Assembly: GCA_017460835.1 (NCBI GenBank)
Contig: JAFUAD010000015.1
Coordinates: 1 to 63,890, forward strand
DNA from: Oscillospiraceae bacterium
GTDB taxonomy: Bacteria; Bacillota; Clostridia; Oscillospirales; Ruminococcaceae
Direction: 5' to 3'
Length of the DNA stretch: 63,890 nucleotides
The position numbers and the translations under genes were made by a program. Below are positions 25,030 to 36,884 of this stretch, in pieces (within the stretch, counting starts at the first letter, position 1; each line of letters opens with the position of its first letter). The notes below the pieces were generated by a model that was not told the DNA's origin, ran no database searches, and was given only the letters and a program-made list of their open reading frames with translations.

Positions 25030-25596
25030 TCTCCGATTGTTTTCCACTCCTTTGTGCAGGCAGACGATTGATTCTAAAATCTGACAAATTGAGCGGGAAA
25101 ATGCAAAATCAACCGACCGGAAAATTTACAGAAGGGTTACAGGGGAGCGTTTGTTCGATTTCTTTCGTTTTCAACAGTTGTTGAAAATGTAGTTCAAAAA
25201 CAGCTTCGCATTTGCGGGTTTTTTCCGGTTTTCCACAGGAACAATCGCTCGGAATGTGGAAAACTTCGGAATATACTCCGCGTATTCACATTTTCAACCG
25301 AATTTTCAACATTCACTCCCGCTGATTCCACTTTTTTCACTCAGATTTCTCCGCCGGATGCATCCATTCAACTTCTCAAAAAATTTTCCCACGGTTATCC
25401 GGAAAGAACATAATTTCATCTGCGGGAGGATTTTTCCCTGTCAGCTTGAAAATGAATCCCCCGCTCCCGCACATTCAACTTTTGAACCGACCCTGCTGCT
25501 ACTGCTGTTTATACCTATTATGTTATGTTGACTGTCTTTGTGCAGCAAACTCCGGAGCTCAGAGCACAGCTTCGGAAACGAAAGGAATTTTGATCC
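25030..25596. other. Candidate replication origin (oriC) in the dnaA-dnaN gap
   Basis: This 567-bp gap contains a cluster of relaxed DnaA boxes: TTTTCCACA at 25229-25237 and, inverted, at 25255-25263; GTATTCACA at 25282-25290; TTTTCCACT at 25040-25048; TTTTCAACA at 25303-25311. A 20-bp near-palindrome (25168-25187) has arms TTTTCAACA / TGTTGAAAA. An AT-rich stretch at about 25508-25530, just before dnaN, could be the unwinding element. Gene polarity flips around dnaA. No box matches TTATCCACA exactly. Confidence 0.75.
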
Positions 25597-26706
25597 ATGA
25601 AAATTACCTGTCAGAAATCGGACCTCTTTGAGGTTCTGCCGAATATTGCAAAGGCCACCAGCGTCAAGACCCCGATGGAGGTTCTGTCCGCGATCCGTCT
25701 TCAGGCAGAGGAACAGCATCTCTCCCTGACCGGCTATGATCTGGAGCTCGGCATGCGGACAGAGATTCCCGCTTCCGTCGAGGAGGAGGGCGTTCTGCTC
25801 GCAGACAGCAGACTGTTCTCCGAGCTTGTCCGCAGAATGCCGGAGGGCATCCTCAGCATCGAAACAGACGAGCATCTGAAAATTACGATCACCGGCGGCG
25901 GCACGGAATGCCAGCTTGCCGGCATGCAGGCGGACGAATACCCCGATCTGCCGGATATCGAGCAGAAGCAGGGTGTCCTGATTCCGCAGAAGCAGCTCCG
26001 CGATATGATCGACCAGACGATCTATGCGGTTTCGCTCGATGAAACCAAGCCGATCTTTACCGGCGAGCTCATTGAAATCGAAGATGATACGATGAATATT
26101 GTCGCGCTCGACAATTACCGCATGGCGCTGCGGACAGAGCCGCTGGTCGGACAGGGACAGATGAAGTTTGTCGTTCCGGCAAAGGCGCTGCGCGAGATTT
26201 CGCACCTGCTCGAGGAGGACGAAAAGAACGAGAAGCCCTGCGTCATCCGGCTTGACCAGCATCAGGCGAGCTTTGAGATTCACGGCTATATTGTCTATAC
26301 CAGACTGCTTGCCGGCGAATTTGTCAATTACCGCCGCTCGATTCCGCAGAATGTGAAATCCGAGGTCTATGTCAGCCGCAAGGAGCTGATCGACAGCCTC
26401 GACCGGTGCAGCCTGCTCATCAGCGAAAAGAATAAAACCGCAGTCCGGTTCCAGTTTGAGGAGGATCGCGTTCTCATCAGCTGCCAGAATGTCATCGGCA
26501 GCGTCGATGACCAGCTGAGCTGCGATATGACCGGAGAAAAAATGGTGATCGGCTTTAATAACCGCTATCTGCTCGAAGCGGTCCGCGCGATTCAGGGCGA
26601 CCGTGTGAAGCTGATGCTTTCGGGTCCCGACCGCGCCGTGAAGGTCATGGAGGCGGACGGCGAGAGCTCAATCGCGATTATCATGCCGGTTCAGGTGAGA
26701 CGCTGA
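25597..26706 (+). CDS. dnaN: DNA polymerase III beta subunit (sliding clamp)
   Basis: 369 aa, normal length. It begins MKITCQKSDLFEVLPNIAKA, ends IIMPVQVRR in the family manner, and shows three repeated clamp domains. As a dimer it encircles DNA and tethers the replicative polymerase and repair proteins. It is preceded by the oriC gap and followed 5 bp later by yaaA. Confidence 0.97.
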   Translation: MKITCQKSDLFEVLPNIAKATSVKTPMEVLSAIRLQAEEQHLSLTGYDLELGMRTEIPASVEEEGVLLADSRLFSELVRRMPEGILSIETDEHLKITITGGGTECQLAGMQADEYPDLPDIEQKQGVLIPQKQLRDMIDQTIYAVSLDETKPIFTGELIEIEDDTMNIVALDNYRMALRTEPLVGQGQMKFVVPAKALREISHLLEEDEKNEKPCVIRLDQHQASFEIHGYIVYTRLLAGEFVNYRRSIPQNVKSEVYVSRKELIDSLDRCSLLISEKNKTAVRFQFEEDRVLISCQNVIGSVDDQLSCDMTGEKMVIGFNNRYLLEAVRAIQGDRVKLMLSGPDRAVKVMEADGESSIAIIMPVQVRR

Positions 26707-26711
26707 AAAAT

Positions 26712-26945
26712 ATGGAAAAGATTGATATTACGATCAAAACGCCGTTTATCAAGCTCGAACAGCTCATGAAGCTCGCAAATCTGACCGATACCGGCGGATT
26801 TGCAAAGAATCTGATTCAGGCGGGCGAAGTGAAGGTAAACGGCGAGGTCTGCACAATGCGCGGAAAGAAAATCCGGAACGGCGACACCGTCACCGTCGAG
26901 GATTATCAGGTCTGCGTGACGGCACCGGTCGAAGAAGAGGCGTAA
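26712..26945 (+). CDS. yaaA: S4-domain RNA-binding protein YaaA
   Basis: 77 aa. It matches the small S4-domain protein that conserved gene order places between dnaN and recF in Firmicutes (FIKLEQLMKLANLTDTGGFA, VKVNGEVCTMRGKKIRNGD). It probably binds structured RNA; in Bacillus it affects 50S assembly. Its stop codon directly abuts the recF start. Confidence 0.93.
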   Translation: MEKIDITIKTPFIKLEQLMKLANLTDTGGFAKNLIQAGEVKVNGEVCTMRGKKIRNGDTVTVEDYQVCVTAPVEEEA

Positions 26946-28082
26946 ATGCGTGTTATTTCACTGAGTGCAGCGGATTTCCGCAATCTGCGGGAAATCGAAA
27001 TGCAGCCGTCTGAATCGCTGAATCTGATCTTCGGGAACAATGCGCAGGGCAAGACCAATCTGCTGGAGGCGATCTGGTGCTGTACCGGCTGCCGGAGCTT
27101 CCGCGGCTCGAAGGAGCGGGATTATATTCATCTGAAATCGCCCGCGATGCACTTAAAACTGCGCTTTGCCGACAGCAAACGCGAGCAGGAGATTCAGTTT
27201 CATTTGGCGCGCGGCGAGGGAAAACAGAAAAAGCTCATGCTGAACGGCGTGCCGCTAAAAGGCGGAAGCGGACTGTTTTCCCGCTTTCAGTGTGTGATTT
27301 TTTCCCCGGACGACCGCGAGCTGATTCGCGGAAATCCGGAAAAGCGGCGCGGATTTATGGATCTCTGCGGCTCGCAGCTCACGCCGAAAATGCTCGGCTG
27401 TCTGCGGCAGTTCGATCAGCTCACCGCGCAGCGCAATGCGATGCTCAAGCAGATTCAGTTCGGAACTGCGAGCAGAGCGGATCTTTCCCTCTGGGATATG
27501 CAGCTTGCCGCATACGGCAGTATGCTGACCTGCCTGCGCTATGCCTATGTGAACAAGCTCGCGGCAGTCTGCGAGAGGCTCTATGCCGGGATCACAGGCG
27601 GCGCCGAACAGCTTCATGTGAAATATCGCTCGAATATCTTTCAGAACAGCGAAATTCCGGAGAATCCGACAAAGGAAATGCAGCATTATTACTTTGAGCA
27701 GCTTCAGAAATCCGCAGAGGATGATATTCGCCTAGGGTTTACCGCAAAGGGTGCGGGACGCGACGATTTTTCCTGTAAGATCGGCGGGCTTTCCGTCCGG
27801 GAATTCGGCTCGCAGGGTCAGCAGAAAAGTACGGCGCTGGTGATGAAGCTCGCGCAGGCATCTGTTTTTTATGAGACAAAGGAAGAAACACCGGTGATTC
27901 TGCTCGATGACGTCATGGGAGAGCTGGACGCCAAGCGGCAGAAGCTGGTGTATGAGATCATTCAGGATATGCAGATCTTCCTGACCACCTGTCAGCCGGA
28001 GTCCATCGGACAGGAGCAGGCAGGGAGCGGCAGGGTGTTCTATATGGAAAACGGCGCACTGACGCAGGGAACGGGAGCATAA
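26946..28082 (+). CDS. recF: DNA replication and repair protein RecF
   Basis: 378 aa. Walker A is in FGNNAQGKTNLLEAI near residue 30; the ABC signature region is FGSQGQQKSTALVMKLAQ and Walker B is PVILLDDVMGELD. RecF helps load RecA at single-strand gaps with RecO and RecR. It abuts yaaA and lies 1 bp before remB, so the run is one operon. Confidence 0.96.
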   Translation: MRVISLSAADFRNLREIEMQPSESLNLIFGNNAQGKTNLLEAIWCCTGCRSFRGSKERDYIHLKSPAMHLKLRFADSKREQEIQFHLARGEGKQKKLMLNGVPLKGGSGLFSRFQCVIFSPDDRELIRGNPEKRRGFMDLCGSQLTPKMLGCLRQFDQLTAQRNAMLKQIQFGTASRADLSLWDMQLAAYGSMLTCLRYAYVNKLAAVCERLYAGITGGAEQLHVKYRSNIFQNSEIPENPTKEMQHYYFEQLQKSAEDDIRLGFTAKGAGRDDFSCKIGGLSVREFGSQGQQKSTALVMKLAQASVFYETKEETPVILLDDVMGELDAKRQKLVYEIIQDMQIFLTTCQPESIGQEQAGSGRVFYMENGALTQGTGA

Positions 28083-28083
28083 T

Positions 28084-28338
28084 ATGTATATTCATTTGGG
28101 AGAGAATATTTCGGTTTCAGATAAAAATGTCGTCGGCGTGTTTGATATTGAAAATACGACGATCGGACAGGATACAAGAAAATACCTGAACCGGATGGAA
28201 AAGCAGGGCAAAGCGGTCAATATCTCGAAGGAGATGCCGAAGAGCTTTGTCATCTGCACGGAAAACGGCGAGGAAACGGCATATATTTCGCCGATTTCCG
28301 TCGCGACACTGAAAAAGAGAGCAAAAACAATGTTTTGA
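28084..28338 (+). CDS. remB: DUF370 / RemB-like regulatory protein
   Basis: 84 aa. It starts MYIHLGENISVSDKNVVGVF and matches the YaaB/RemB family located between recF and gyrB in Bacillus and Clostridia. RemA/RemB proteins influence extracellular matrix gene expression in B. subtilis; RemA is a DNA-binding ring. The role of this copy is inferred by homology and position only. Confidence 0.88.
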   Translation: MYIHLGENISVSDKNVVGVFDIENTTIGQDTRKYLNRMEKQGKAVNISKEMPKSFVICTENGEETAYISPISVATLKKRAKTMF

Positions 28339-30366
<2,028 letters not shown>

Positions 30367-30370
30367 TATT

Positions 30371-30557
30371 GCATTGCTGCGCAATGCTTATGCGGGGCGC
30401 TGCCCCGCACCCCGCTCAAGGGACATTGTCCCTTGAGAATCCCATTAAAAAAATATGTGGTTTGTTCCCATTAAATCTTATATTGGGAGTCCAGAGGGAT
30501 AGTATCCCTCTGGTGGGGTTTGGGGCAACGCCCCATTATGAATCATCGCGAAGCGAT
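30371..30557. repeat. Array of six triloop hairpins
   Basis: Six perfect inverted repeats, each with a 3-nt loop, fill the 220-bp gap after gyrB: 30371-30387, 30392-30408, 30415-30437, 30491-30513, 30521-30535 and 30545-30557. Stems are 5-10 bp, and several are GC-rich. A direct repeat CCCATTAAA (30441 and 30468) lies in the middle. None has a T-run like a normal terminator. I know of no named family for it. Confidence 0.8.
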
Positions 30558-30586
30558 ACATTAACAAAAGAAGCAGGGTTAGAGCA

Positions 30587-31366
30587 ATGGCAAAGGAAAC
30601 AAAGCTGTTTTCGGTTCAGATTGAGCTGAACGACAGGGATTATGAGGATGTATTCCGCACCTACCTGAGATATGAGCGCGGAAACGAGAAAAAAATCGGG
30701 CTGTTCACAAGTATCGCGCTGCTTGCGGTCTGTCTTGTGCTGATTTATGTCACGAAGCGGATTGCATTTCTGTTTTACGGGCTTGGGTGCTTTGTGATCG
30801 GGCTCTCGTATTTTCTGGTTCCGGTCAACCGCAAATTTCTCGCGACAAATAAGCTGCAATTCGGCGAAAAGCAGGAGATCGGCTTCTGTCCGCACCGGCT
30901 CACGACAACAGAGTTGTTTGATGATGATGAGGACAGCGAAACGGAATATGAGGATGCGGAGACGGAATTCTCGACGCTGACGCTGCATGCCTATGAAAAT
31001 GACAGAGGCTTTCTCTTTGCAGACGGCAAGATCGTGAATCAGTTTGTGTATCTGCCGAAGCGCTGTCTCGATGATGAGGATATCGAAAAAATCCGTGAAT
31101 ACGCAGAAAATCGCTGCTCCGGAGGATACAAGGAAGTCGAGACGATGATCGCGGAGGACGACAACGAAACCCGTGCCGCCAAGACGGATGCGGTCTGCGA
31201 CCGGTATTACGGCGCGAAGAAGCTGCGGCTCTATGATGACAACGGAAACCGCGTCGATCTGGACGAAGACGAAGCTGAAGAACCGGAGGAGACCGAAGCG
31301 GAGGAGCCGGAATTCGATGTCGATGCGGAATGGGAGCGCATCATTTCGGAGGATGAGGATGAATAA
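30587..31366 (+). CDS. YcxB-like two-span membrane protein
   Basis: 259 aa. Two closely spaced hydrophobic segments (about 39-78) follow a cytoplasmic beta-rich N-terminus. A domain resembling the YcxB C-terminal fold follows (FSTLTLHAYENDRGFLFADG, then FVYLPKRCLDDEDIEKIREY). An acidic tail rich in Glu and Asp ends the protein. Function unknown; the YcxB family is common in Firmicutes without an assigned role. It overlaps the next, related gene by 8 bp. Confidence 0.7.
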   Translation: MAKETKLFSVQIELNDRDYEDVFRTYLRYERGNEKKIGLFTSIALLAVCLVLIYVTKRIAFLFYGLGCFVIGLSYFLVPVNRKFLATNKLQFGEKQEIGFCPHRLTTTELFDDDEDSETEYEDAETEFSTLTLHAYENDRGFLFADGKIVNQFVYLPKRCLDDEDIEKIREYAENRCSGGYKEVETMIAEDDNETRAAKTDAVCDRYYGAKKLRLYDDNGNRVDLDEDEAEEPEETEAEEPEFDVDAEWERIISEDEDE

Positions 31367-31988
31367 AGACAAAAAGCTGATGCAGCGGTCTTATCATATT
31401 CCGCTTCCGATGTTCGATGAAGCATTCCGCTGTTTTCAAAAAAAATACGTATTTCCTGGAAATATCGTTATCAGCATCATCTTTCTGGTGCTCGCGGCGG
31501 ATTTCATCTATGCCGCAGTCAAGGATAACACCAACACGACCGCCTATCTGCTGATCGCAATTTGCATCGGCATGGTGCTGATCCGCTGGTACCGCACCTT
31601 CAAGCTGCGCCGCTCGGTGCATGAGGCGCTGAAGGAGGTCGAGCAGGACCTCTATGAGCTGACGGTCTATGAGGACGGCGTCGTCATCCGGACAGAGGAT
31701 GCGCCGAAGCCAGAGCAGACCGATCAACCGGAGGAGCAGGAGGCAGAGCCGGAGCAGGAGGAATCCGCAGACGGCAGCGGATTTCAGCAGCTTTTTCCGG
31801 AGGAGCCGCCTGAGGATGAAGAACAGCCCGCGCCGACGGAGATCACCTTCGGCACCGGCGTGAAGCTGCTGGAATATCCGGAATTTTTCATGATATATCT
31901 GGTTCGGGCGAATTTCTATATCATCCCGAAAAAGGATTTTTCCGATGATGAAATCAAACAGCTTTCCGAGCTGTTCAGCAAATACTGA
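31359..31988 (+). CDS. Second YcxB-like two-span membrane protein
   Basis: 209 aa from the ATG at 31359, with GGAGG 6 nt upstream. Its architecture matches its neighbour: N-terminal strand region, two membrane spans (about 27-67), an acidic Glu/Gln/Pro-rich insert (EEQEAEPEQEESADG), and a C-terminal YcxB-like end (FFMIYLVRANFYIIPKKDFS). The pair probably arose by duplication and may form a heteromer. Function unknown. Confidence 0.7.
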   Translation: MNKDKKLMQRSYHIPLPMFDEAFRCFQKKYVFPGNIVISIIFLVLAADFIYAAVKDNTNTTAYLLIAICIGMVLIRWYRTFKLRRSVHEALKEVEQDLYELTVYEDGVVIRTEDAPKPEQTDQPEEQEAEPEQEESADGSGFQQLFPEEPPEDEEQPAPTEITFGTGVKLLEYPEFFMIYLVRANFYIIPKKDFSDDEIKQLSELFSKY

Positions 31989-32036
31989 GCCAAAGACCCG
32001 CCGGAGGCACAATAATACGAAAAGGGGCAGAATATT

Positions 32037-34724
32037 TTGTACGACGCAAGTAATTCGATTATGATTCATCGCGACATTGAGGAGGAAATGCGGTCATCGT
32101 TTCTCGCATATTCGATGTCTGTCATCACCTCCCGTGCGCTGCCGGATGTGCGGGACGGTCTGAAGCCCGTACACAGAAGAATTCTGTATACACTTTTTGA
32201 GAAAAGCCTGACGCCGGAGAAGCCCTACCGTAAGTGCGCCGACATCGTCGGTACCGTGCTCGGTGAGTATCATCCGCACGGCGACGCTTCCGTGTATATG
32301 GCGCTGGTGCGTCTGGCGCAGAGCTTCTCAATGCGCTATCCGCTCGTGGACGGCCACGGAAACTTCGGTACCGTAGACGGCGATCCGCCTGCTGCTTACC
32401 GTTATACAGAAGCAAAAATGACGAAAATGTCAACGGCAATGCTGACGGATATCCAGAAGGAAACCGTTGATTTTCAGTCTAACTACGACGACCGACTCAA
32501 GGAGCCGGTGGTTTTGCCTGCCCGCTTCCCGAATCTGCTGGTCAACGGCTCGGAGGGTATCGCGGTCGGCATGGCGTCGCATATTCCCCCGCATAATCTC
32601 GGCGAGGTCATCGACGGGCTGGATTATCTGATTGACAACCCGGATGCGACGCTCGAACAGCTCATGCAGTTCATCAAGGGGCCGGATTTCCCGACCGGCG
32701 GCATCATCATGGGCAGAGCCGGCATCCGTGCAGCCTATGCAACCGGCCGCGCAAAGCTGACCGTCCGCTCAAAGACCGAGATCACGGAGATCAAAAACAG
32801 ACAGTGCATTATTGTCTCTGAGATTCCGTATATGGTCAACAAGTCCGAGCTGATCAAGTCGATTGCCGAGCTCGCGAAGGAAAAGCGCGTCGAGGGAATC
32901 CACGATATCCGTGATGAATCCGGCAGAGCCGAAAAGGTGCGAATCTGCATCGAGCTGAAAAAGGACGCAAACGCGAACCTGATTCTCAATCAGCTTTTCC
33001 GCTATACGCAGCTTCAGGATACCTACGGCATCATCAATCTGGCGCTGGTCAACGGAATTCCGAAGGAGCTCTCGCTGAAGCAGATTCTCGAAGAATACTT
33101 AAAGCATCAGATCGACGTCGTGCAGCGTGCATGCCGGTTCGATCTGCGCAAGGCTCGCGAGCGCGCACATATCCTTCAGGGCTTTGTGGTTGCGCTGGAT
33201 TTCATTGACGAGGTTGTGGAAATTCTCCGCTCATCCAAGACGATTTCCGACGGCAAGCAGCGCCTGATCGAGCGCTTTGCCGAGGTTGATCTGACGACAC
33301 TGCTGGAGGATTCGGCCTACCGCACCGCAATGGGCATGACGGTCGATCCGACCGAAAAAGAATACCCGACAATCGGACTTTCCGATGCGCAGGCCGATGC
33401 GATCGTGCAGATGCGGCTCGGTCAGCTCACCGGTCTGGAGCGCGAGAAGATTCTCAACGAGGTCATGTCACTCTGTGAAAAGATCAACGATCTGCGCGAT
33501 ATTCTCGCACACAAGGAGCGCGTTCTGGAGATTATCCGCGCCGATCTCGAGGAAATCCGCGGAAAATACGGCGATGAGCGCCGCACACAGATCGAAAATA
33601 TCAGCGGCGAAATGGATATCGAGGATCTCATTCCGGTCGAGGACTGCGTCGTGACCTACACGAATTTCGGCTATATCAAGCGCGTGCCGCTTTCGGTGTA
33701 TAAGTCGCAGCGGCGCGGAGGACGCGGTGTTTCCGGCATGAAGCAGCGTGAGGAGGACTTTGCCTCTGAAATGTTCGTTGCATCGAGCCATGACCATGTG
33801 CTGTTCTTCACGAACCGCGGCATCATGTTCGATCTCAAATGCTACGAAATTCCAATGGGCGGCAAGGACTCCAAGGGCACCAATATCATCAATCTGCTGC
33901 CGCTGACCGAAAATGAAAAGGTCGCTGCCATGATGAAGGTCAGCGAATTCAATGACGACAGCTATATTGTTATCGTCACAAAGAACGGAAAAATCAAGAG
34001 AACCGCGCTGCCGGCGTATAAAAATGTACGCAAAAACGGCATTATCGCGATCAAGCTCGAGGAGGGCGACGAGATCGAGGGCGTGCGCATGACCGGCGGT
34101 CATGACCAGCTCTTCGTCGCGACAAAGAACGGCATGGCCATCCGCACCGAGGAGACCTGCATCCGGCCGCAGGGCAGAAGTGCCCGCGGTGTCCGCATCA
34201 TGAAGCTGCGCGAGGGCGACGAGATCGTCTCGATGGCGAGAGTCCGCGAGGGCGCCTCGCTGCTGACCGTGACGGAAAAGGGCTTCGGCAAGCGCGCCGA
34301 GATCGGGAGCTACCCGCTGAGAAAGCGCGGCGGCTACGGCATCACAAATTATAAGCCGGACGAGGAGCGCGGCAATGTCTGCGGCATCAAGGTCGTCGAT
34401 GAAACCGACGATATTATGATGATTTCGAGCGACGGCATCATCATCCGTATCCGGACAAGCGATATCCGCATCATGGGCAGAATCGCGAAGGGCGTGCGCG
34501 TCATGCGCGTCTCGGAAAACGGCAGAGTTGTCGCATTCACCCGCACCGACCATGAGGAGGATGCCGATATTTCCGAGGTCGAGCAGCTCTCTGAGGAAGA
34601 GCTGAAGGCACAGGAGCTCGCCGCACAGGAGGCGGAATCTGCCGAGGCGGCGATTCCGGAGGAGCCGGAGGAACCCGATGAGCCGGACGATGCCGATACC
34701 GACGAAGACGAGCACGATTCCTGA
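32037..34724 (+). CDS. gyrA: DNA gyrase subunit A
   Basis: 895 aa from a TTG start with AAGGGG 9 nt upstream. The N-terminus has [38 protein letters not shown]. The active-site Tyr is in [10 protein letters not shown]. The C-terminal beta-pinwheel has the GyrA box QRRGGRG, which distinguishes it from ParC. The last 50 residues are strongly acidic. It cuts and reseals DNA to add negative supercoils. Two small membrane-protein genes follow within 20 bp. Confidence 0.97.
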   Translation: MYDASNSIMIHRDIEEEMRSSFLAYSMSVITSRALPDVRDGLKPVHRRILYTLFEKSLTPEKPYRKCADIVGTVLGEYHPHGDASVYMALVRLAQSFSMRYPLVDGHGNFGTVDGDPPAAYRYTEAKMTKMSTAMLTDIQKETVDFQSNYDDRLKEPVVLPARFPNLLVNGSEGIAVGMASHIPPHNLGEVIDGLDYLIDNPDATLEQLMQFIKGPDFPTGGIIMGRAGIRAAYATGRAKLTVRSKTEITEIKNRQCIIVSEIPYMVNKSELIKSIAELAKEKRVEGIHDIRDESGRAEKVRICIELKKDANANLILNQLFRYTQLQDTYGIINLALVNGIPKELSLKQILEEYLKHQIDVVQRACRFDLRKARERAHILQGFVVALDFIDEVVEILRSSKTISDGKQRLIERFAEVDLTTLLEDSAYRTAMGMTVDPTEKEYPTIGLSDAQADAIVQMRLGQLTGLEREKILNEVMSLCEKINDLRDILAHKERVLEIIRADLEEIRGKYGDERRTQIENISGEMDIEDLIPVEDCVVTYTNFGYIKRVPLSVYKSQRRGGRGVSGMKQREEDFASEMFVASSHDHVLFFTNRGIMFDLKCYEIPMGGKDSKGTNIINLLPLTENEKVAAMMKVSEFNDDSYIVIVTKNGKIKRTALPAYKNVRKNGIIAIKLEEGDEIEGVRMTGGHDQLFVATKNGMAIRTEETCIRPQGRSARGVRIMKLREGDEIVSMARVREGASLLTVTEKGFGKRAEIGSYPLRKRGGYGITNYKPDEERGNVCGIKVVDETDDIMMISSDGIIIRIRTSDIRIMGRIAKGVRVMRVSENGRVVAFTRTDHEEDADISEVEQLSEEELKAQELAAQEAESAEAAIPEEPEEPDEPDDADTDEDEHDS

Positions 34725-34742
34725 ACGTAAGGAGAATGCCGA

Positions 34743-35231
34743 ATGGCCGAACCGAAACCGAATCAAAAACCCCGCATCACTGCCGAAGCGTGCAAGCGCT
34801 TCGGTATGGTGCTGTGCGGCAGTCTGTTCGTGCAGATTTTCTGCTGGGCGATGTATAGCTACCTCAGCCTGAATATCTGGATGTGCGGGCTTTCCGTGAT
34901 CGTTACGGCGCTGCTCTATCACTTTTTGCAGGTCGAGGAGCAGACGGGATTATCGCGCAAAAACGTGTTTTTCGCGGCGATTCTCGTCCCGTTTCTGCTG
35001 AGCGCCGTTATCACCGTGATCCTGATGTACCGCCACAGAAATTTGCAGCATCTCAGCGCAAATCTCGACGGCGTATCCGAATTTACCGAGCTGATCTCGC
35101 TCTATGCGACCCGCCTGCTGATTAACGGCGCCGTGCTGCTGATCTTCGCGGCGGTTCACAGTGTTTATCTGATGAAGCACCCGCCGCAGGAGACTGAGGA
35201 CGACGACGGGGAGGACGAAGATGAAGTATGA
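34743..35231 (+). CDS. Membrane protein of unknown function
   Basis: 162 aa with about four hydrophobic segments (near 24-42, 48-62, 77-96 and 125-145) and an acidic C-terminal tail (EDDDGEDEDEV). An AGGAG site precedes the ATG. I do not recognise a family. It overlaps the next gene by 11 bp, so the two are probably co-translated and may interact. Confidence 0.65.
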   Translation: MAEPKPNQKPRITAEACKRFGMVLCGSLFVQIFCWAMYSYLSLNIWMCGLSVIVTALLYHFLQVEEQTGLSRKNVFFAAILVPFLLSAVITVILMYRHRNLQHLSANLDGVSEFTELISLYATRLLINGAVLLIFAAVHSVYLMKHPPQETEDDDGEDEDEV

Positions 35232-35604
35232 CCGGATGCCGGCGGGCACATGCCTACTCGCGGGCATCGGGCTGCTGATGCTTCTTGCGATGCGGGCATC
35301 CGTGACGCTGCTGACTGCCGGCGCCGTGTTTCTCGCGCTGATACTCAGTTTTCTCGCTGCCTCGTGGGAAATGCGCCTGTTTACGCTCCGGTGCAGCAGT
35401 GCCCGCACATTGATACACGAATATCTGCCGCTGCTTTTCCAGACCGCTCTGCTGATCGGGCTGGACTCGGCGGTTTACGTTTTCCTGCGCGGCAGACTCG
35501 GCGGGCTCTGCGCCGTCTGGCTGGCGGCACATATCATGGAGCTTGCGCTGATTACGCTGCTGATTTTTGTCATCGGCGCGGCGCGCACGATGCTCAGCCG
35601 ATAA
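35221..35604 (+). CDS. Small membrane protein of unknown function
   Basis: 127 aa with four hydrophobic segments and few other features. Overlap with the upstream membrane-protein gene and a 20-bp gap to deoC place it in a plus-strand run beginning at gyrA. No recognised domain. Confidence 0.6.
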   Translation: MKYDRMPAGTCLLAGIGLLMLLAMRASVTLLTAGAVFLALILSFLAASWEMRLFTLRCSSARTLIHEYLPLLFQTALLIGLDSAVYVFLRGRLGGLCAVWLAAHIMELALITLLIFVIGAARTMLSR

Positions 35605-35624
35605 TTTGATACGGAGATGGAATT

Positions 35625-36272
35625 ATGACCAACGCTGAAATTCTTTCGCACATTGACCATACGATTCTAAAGCCGGATGCAAAATGGGAGGATATTGCCG
35701 CAATCTGTGCAGAGGCGCTGCAATATCATACCGCGTCCGCCTGTATCCCGCCATACTGGGTCGCGGCGGCGCACAAAGCCTTTCCGGCACTCAATATCTG
35801 CACCGTGATCGGGTTCCCGCTCGGCTATCAGCATTTCTCTGTGAAAGCGGCGGAGACGGCACTGGCATTCGCGCAGGGTGCGCGGGAAATTGACACGGTA
35901 ATCAACGTATCTTCGCTGAAATCCGGCGATGATGAAACGGTGCTGCACGATCTGAAGCAGGTGCGGAGCGCCTGTCCGGATGCGGTGCTGAAGGTTATTA
36001 TTGAGACCTGCTTCCTGACGGAGGAGGAGAAAATCCGCTGCTGCAAGCTCGTGACCGAGGCAGAGGCGGATTACATCAAAACCTCGACCGGCTTCGGCAC
36101 TGCCGGCGCACAGTTGGAGGATATTGCACTGTTCCGTCAGTACATCGGCGCGCATGTGAAAATGAAGGCGGCGGGCGGCATCCGCACGCGCGAACAGATG
36201 GAAGCATTCCTCAGCGCCGGCTGCGACCGCATCGGATGCAGCGCGGCGAAGATTTTATTTGACAAGGCATGA
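35625..36272 (+). CDS. deoC: Deoxyribose-phosphate aldolase
   Basis: 215 aa. DeoC motifs are IDHTILKPDA at the N-terminus, REIDTVINVS, and YIKTSTGF with the Schiff-base Lys, followed by AAGGIRT. It cleaves 2-deoxyribose 5-phosphate to glyceraldehyde 3-phosphate and acetaldehyde in deoxynucleoside breakdown. The stop overlaps the next start by 4 bp, an unusual partnership with a phosphopantetheinyl transferase. Confidence 0.96.
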   Translation: MTNAEILSHIDHTILKPDAKWEDIAAICAEALQYHTASACIPPYWVAAAHKAFPALNICTVIGFPLGYQHFSVKAAETALAFAQGAREIDTVINVSSLKSGDDETVLHDLKQVRSACPDAVLKVIIETCFLTEEEKIRCCKLVTEAEADYIKTSTGFGTAGAQLEDIALFRQYIGAHVKMKAAGGIRTREQMEAFLSAGCDRIGCSAAKILFDKA

Positions 36273-36871
36273 ACACACTGCTTTCCGGATACGAGAAAAA
36301 CACGCAGATACTCGCATTTCGCGTCTATGCAGAGCAGCTTGACGACAGCTGCCGGCGGCAGGATCACCATAAGGCGCATTTTGCGGCGCTTGATCTGCTC
36401 TCGGCGGCGCTTGCGGAGGATTTCGGCGTACACCATGCTGTGATCCGGCGCGAGGGGCTCGGAAAACCGAAGCTGATACACGATTTTCTGCACATGAACC
36501 TCTCACACTGCAAGGGACTTGCGGTCGCGGCGGTCGGGCGCGTGCCGGTCGGCGTCGATGCCGAAGCGCCGCGGCAGGTGAAGGATGCACTGATGCGGAA
36601 GGTCTGTACGGAGCAGGAGCTCGCCGCGATTGCCGCTGCGGATGACAAAATGCTCGCATTTTCGCGCTTCTGGACGCTGAAGGAGGCCTATGCGAAATTC
36701 ACCGGCAAGGGAATCGCGCTCGATTTTTCCTCGCTGGGATTTACGCTGGATCCTGCGCCGGTCTTTCATCATCCGGCGGCGGAAAGTGTGCAGTTTTATC
36801 AGATTTTACTGGAAAATCAACATGTTGTATCGCTGTGTGTCCCCCGCGGGGCGTATACAGTGAAAAAATGA
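36269..36871 (+). CDS. 4'-phosphopantetheinyl transferase (Sfp type)
   Basis: 200 aa. The family motifs are LSHCKGLAVAAVG, VGVDAE (Mg2+-binding acidic residues) and FSRFWTLKEAYAKFTGKGI. Sfp-type enzymes move phosphopantetheine from CoA to acyl or peptidyl carrier proteins. It sits between deoC and an SDR reductase; no carrier-protein or synthase gene is visible nearby, so its target lies elsewhere. Slightly shorter than Sfp (about 225 aa). Confidence 0.9.
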   Translation: MNTLLSGYEKNTQILAFRVYAEQLDDSCRRQDHHKAHFAALDLLSAALAEDFGVHHAVIRREGLGKPKLIHDFLHMNLSHCKGLAVAAVGRVPVGVDAEAPRQVKDALMRKVCTEQELAAIAAADDKMLAFSRFWTLKEAYAKFTGKGIALDFSSLGFTLDPAPVFHHPAAESVQFYQILLENQHVVSLCVPRGAYTVKK

Positions 36872-36884
36872 AAGGATGAATACC

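Noticed and set aside
33468-34922. Minus-strand open frame of about 484 codons opposite gyrA
   Set aside because: Shadow of gyrA with no start signal and His/Asp-rich nonsense composition.
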